From the NCBI GenBank assembly GCA_044870295.1, contig JBIOYQ010000194.1, positions 1-7,397 of the forward strand: a stretch of DNA of 7,397 nt, in the 5' to 3' direction. Origin of the DNA: AC-52 sp044870295. GTDB lineage: Bacteria; Actinomycetota; UBA4738. Every line of letters starts with the position of its first letter. Position 1 is the stretch's first letter. A program made the translations under genes and the position numbers. Shown here piece after piece: positions 6,461 through 7,397 of the stretch. Under the pieces are notes generated by a model. It was not told the DNA's origin, searched no databases, and saw nothing but the letters and a program-made list of their open reading frames with translations.

Positions 6461-6829
6461 ATGGAGCCCGGGCCGTTGGTATATGAGGACGACCCAGGCT
6501 CATATGAGGGTCGGGTTCTTCGGAGACTCCGTGAGCATTTCAGTCACGCCGAAGCGCGCGACCGGATGCGTCGGTGGGCTGGGCGGGTGTTCCTCGACGT
6601 TGAGCTGCGCGACTCGTATCCGTACACCATCCTGCGAGTGACCTTTCGAAATGAGAACGACGACCAACCCTACTTCGTGGATTACCCCATTTGGTCAGAC
6701 GCGTTTCTCTACGAGTCCCTGGATCTGTCGCCCACGGGGGATCCGAGGGAACCCCCAGAGGACGTCGCCGACGCCATCTCGATGTTGCTTGAAGAACCTG
6801 GTGATCCGAGATTGGGTGCGGGAGCCTAG
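6461..6829 (+). CDS. Hypothetical protein, 122 residues
   Basis: I do not recognise this family. The product is acidic overall and has no signal peptide or membrane segment. It has a basic, Arg-rich helix-like part (residues 18-43, with EGRVLRRLREHF and RDRMRRWAGRVF). A beta-rich centre with many aromatics (YPYTILRVTFRNENDD, PYFVDYPIW) follows, then an acidic tail (EDVADAISMLLEEP). Such small acidic proteins are common among immunity and antitoxin-like genes, but that is only a resemblance. The ATG at 6461 lies 21 bases after the aminotransferase stop and lacks a clear Shine-Dalgarno, so the start is uncertain; a TTG at 6476 has GGAG 9 bases before it. Codon use is visibly less GC-biased in third positions than in the operon, which suggests a different history. 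It converges with the Imm53-like gene. Confidence 0.6.
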   Translation: MEPGPLVYEDDPGSYEGRVLRRLREHFSHAEARDRMRRWAGRVFLDVELRDSYPYTILRVTFRNENDDQPYFVDYPIWSDAFLYESLDLSPTGDPREPPEDVADAISMLLEEPGDPRLGAGA

Positions 6830-6837
6830 TCCAATAT

Positions 6838-6863
6838 CCGAGTGGCTGCCGTTCAAGCCTCGG
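6838..6863. terminator. Possible bidirectional terminator hairpin between convergent genes
   Basis: CCGA-GGCT (6838-6841, 6844-6847) can pair with AGCC-TCGG (6856-6863), with a two-base bulge on one side and an 8-base loop. It sits in the 41-bp gap between two convergent stop codons, the right place for a shared terminator. There is no good T-tract on either strand, so support is weak. Confidence 0.25.
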
Positions 6864-6870
6864 TAGTGTC

Positions 6871-7188
6871 TCAGTTTGAGGGGGCCGCCCCGTCCGCCCA
6901 GCGACGAAATCCTTGAACAACTTCCAGCAAGTTCCTCGGTCCCCCAACGCCGTTGAATTGGCCCTCCCGGACGAAGATGTGGACCCAATCATGCTCCGAA
7001 CGCTCATCCTTGAAATAGGAAAGTGGCCTGTCGTCCAATTCCGTACCGACCAAATCCACGATGAGCGACCAGCCCGGATTATCCAGAGTGTCGATCTTCA
7101 CCCCGTACTGCTCGGCCCACGGGTTAAGCGGGTCCCCCTGAAAACAGTGGCGGGCGTACCAGTCTTGGAGCCATTCGAGATCGTTCAT
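6871..7188 (-). CDS. Imm53-family immunity protein (polymorphic toxin immunity)
   Basis: This small cytoplasmic protein (105 residues from the ATG at 7188) looks like a typical Imm53 (immunity protein 53). The pattern includes LEWLxxWY (4-11), YGVKIxTLDNPGWS (28-41), DLxGT (45-49), HDW (66-68), GxF (76-78), GxGGPxNL (80-87) and a final FxxW (94-97). I recognise this from memory, without a search. Family members are predicted to neutralise a toxin encoded next door; the partner is not identified here. A GTG at 7248 would add 20 residues and has a purine-rich AGAGGGG just upstream, but the family normally begins at MNxLEWL, so the ATG is preferred. Third-position GC is lower than in the operon. 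On the minus strand it lies 122 bases downstream of the gene that enters from the right edge, the usual toxin-then-immunity order. Confidence 0.82.
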   Translation of the reverse strand: MNDLEWLQDWYARHCFQGDPLNPWAEQYGVKIDTLDNPGWSLIVDLVGTELDDRPLSYFKDERSEHDWVHIFVREGQFNGVGGPRNLLEVVQGFRRWADGAAPSN

Positions 7189-7195
7189 GGAGACG

Positions 7196-7201
7196 ATGCT
7201 A
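7196..7201 (-). promoter_or_regulatory. Possible -10 element for a leaderless Imm53 transcript
   Basis: On the minus strand TAGCAT (TANNNT type) ends 7 bases before the ATG at 7188, and no Shine-Dalgarno precedes that ATG. This spacing is what leaderless actinobacterial genes show. The motif is short and no -35 is evident, so chance is a real alternative. Confidence 0.25.
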
Positions 7202-7288
7202 TGTCGGCAGTCTCGGTCGCCGCTAGAGTCAGTCGAAACGACCCTCACTGCCCCTCTGATTCAATTGAGGCGCTATCCAAGGCTCGGT

Positions 7289-7317
7289 GAGCTGAGCGGA
7301 GGCGACCCTTTCAGCTC
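7289..7317. repeat. Inverted repeat at the 3' end of the right-edge gene
   Basis: GAGCTGA (7289-7295) and TCAGCTC (7311-7317) are perfect inverted 7-base arms around a 15-base loop. The second arm includes the stop codon of the minus-strand gene from the right edge. It could slow or end transcription before the Imm53 gene, but it has no following T-run. The rest of 7189-7310 shows no gene. Confidence 0.3.
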
Positions 7318-7397
7318 GACCGCTGGAGCTTGCGCCACCCGCCTGCGCGGTTGTTGGCGATGATCTGCTTGAACATGGCCTTCAGCGCGCGCGCGTT
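7311..7397 (-). CDS. C-terminal fragment of an unidentified protein (5' part beyond the window)
   Basis: Reading leftwards from the window edge, 28 codons precede a TGA at 7313-7311. The tail is basic and Asn-rich (NARALKAMFKQ, IIANNRAGGWRKLQRSS). The case for coding is third-position composition: 27 of 28 codons end in G or C, with A/T-rich second positions, as in the confident genes here. An open run this short could arise by chance in GC-rich DNA, so the call is moderate. No family can be named from this fragment. Its position just upstream of the Imm53 gene on the same strand makes it a candidate toxin C-terminus, but its stronger GC bias than the Imm53 gene could equally mean an unrelated chromosomal gene. 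Confidence 0.5.
   Translation of the reverse strand, partial: NARALKAMFKQIIANNRAGGWRKLQRSS

Noticed and set aside
6540..7007. Minus-strand open frame of 155 codons across the 6461 ORF and the Imm53 3' end.
   Set aside because: It overlaps Imm53 in another frame on the same strand. Composition is low-complexity and Arg/Ser/Thr/Gly-rich, and Imm53 has clear family motifs.
6913..7290. Plus-strand open frame of 125 codons opposite the Imm53 gene.
   Set aside because: It is antisense to the Imm53 coding sequence, with no domain and no good start signal.
7318..7397. Origin or tandem dinucleotide signal in the terminal gcgcgcgcg run.
   Set aside because: It is short and explained by Ala/Arg codons of the right-edge coding fragment.

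Overview
The window comes from a high-GC bacterium with strong G/C preference at third codon positions, ATGA/TGATG gene junctions, GTG and TTG starts and a Tat-type lipoprotein. An actinobacterium (Actinomycetota), perhaps an environmental lineage, fits best. This is inferred from style and gene content; no taxonomic marker is present.

Layout: (1) Positions 1-651, minus strand: the 5' 217 codons of a gene for an extremely Lys/Arg/Ala/Ser/Thr-rich, histone-H1-like protein built from an 18-residue repeat. It runs off the left edge and is divergent from the next operon. (2) 652-829: a divergent intergenic region with both ribosome binding sites and a small hairpin over the plus-strand one. (3) 830-6439, plus strand: a tight five-gene operon. 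It encodes a PotA-type ATPase, a Tat-exported PotD-type binding lipoprotein, PotB-type and PotC-type permeases and, 33 bp on, a glutamate-1-semialdehyde-aminomutase-like class III aminotransferase. (4) 6461-6829, plus strand: a small unrecognised ORF with more relaxed codon use. (5) 6871-7188, minus strand: a small protein that I recognise as the polymorphic-toxin immunity family Imm53. (6) 7311-7397, minus strand: the last 28 codons of a gene entering from the right edge, upstream of Imm53 on the same strand, which is where a cognate toxin would normally lie.

How they work together: the operon looks like a complete importer for a polyamine-like cation (external lipoprotein receptor, two-subunit channel, ATPase) co-transcribed with a PLP enzyme. 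That enzyme may transaminate the imported amine or a derived amino acid, but the sequence does not fix the substrate. The right-hand end (6461-7397) is a different kind of neighbourhood: small genes, convergent orientation, lower third-position GC and an immunity gene. It resembles the edge of an accessory toxin-immunity locus. The two points most likely to be missed are the minus-strand basic repeat gene, whose antisense strand stays open and appears fused to the ATPase, and the Imm53 gene with the truncated gene upstream of it.
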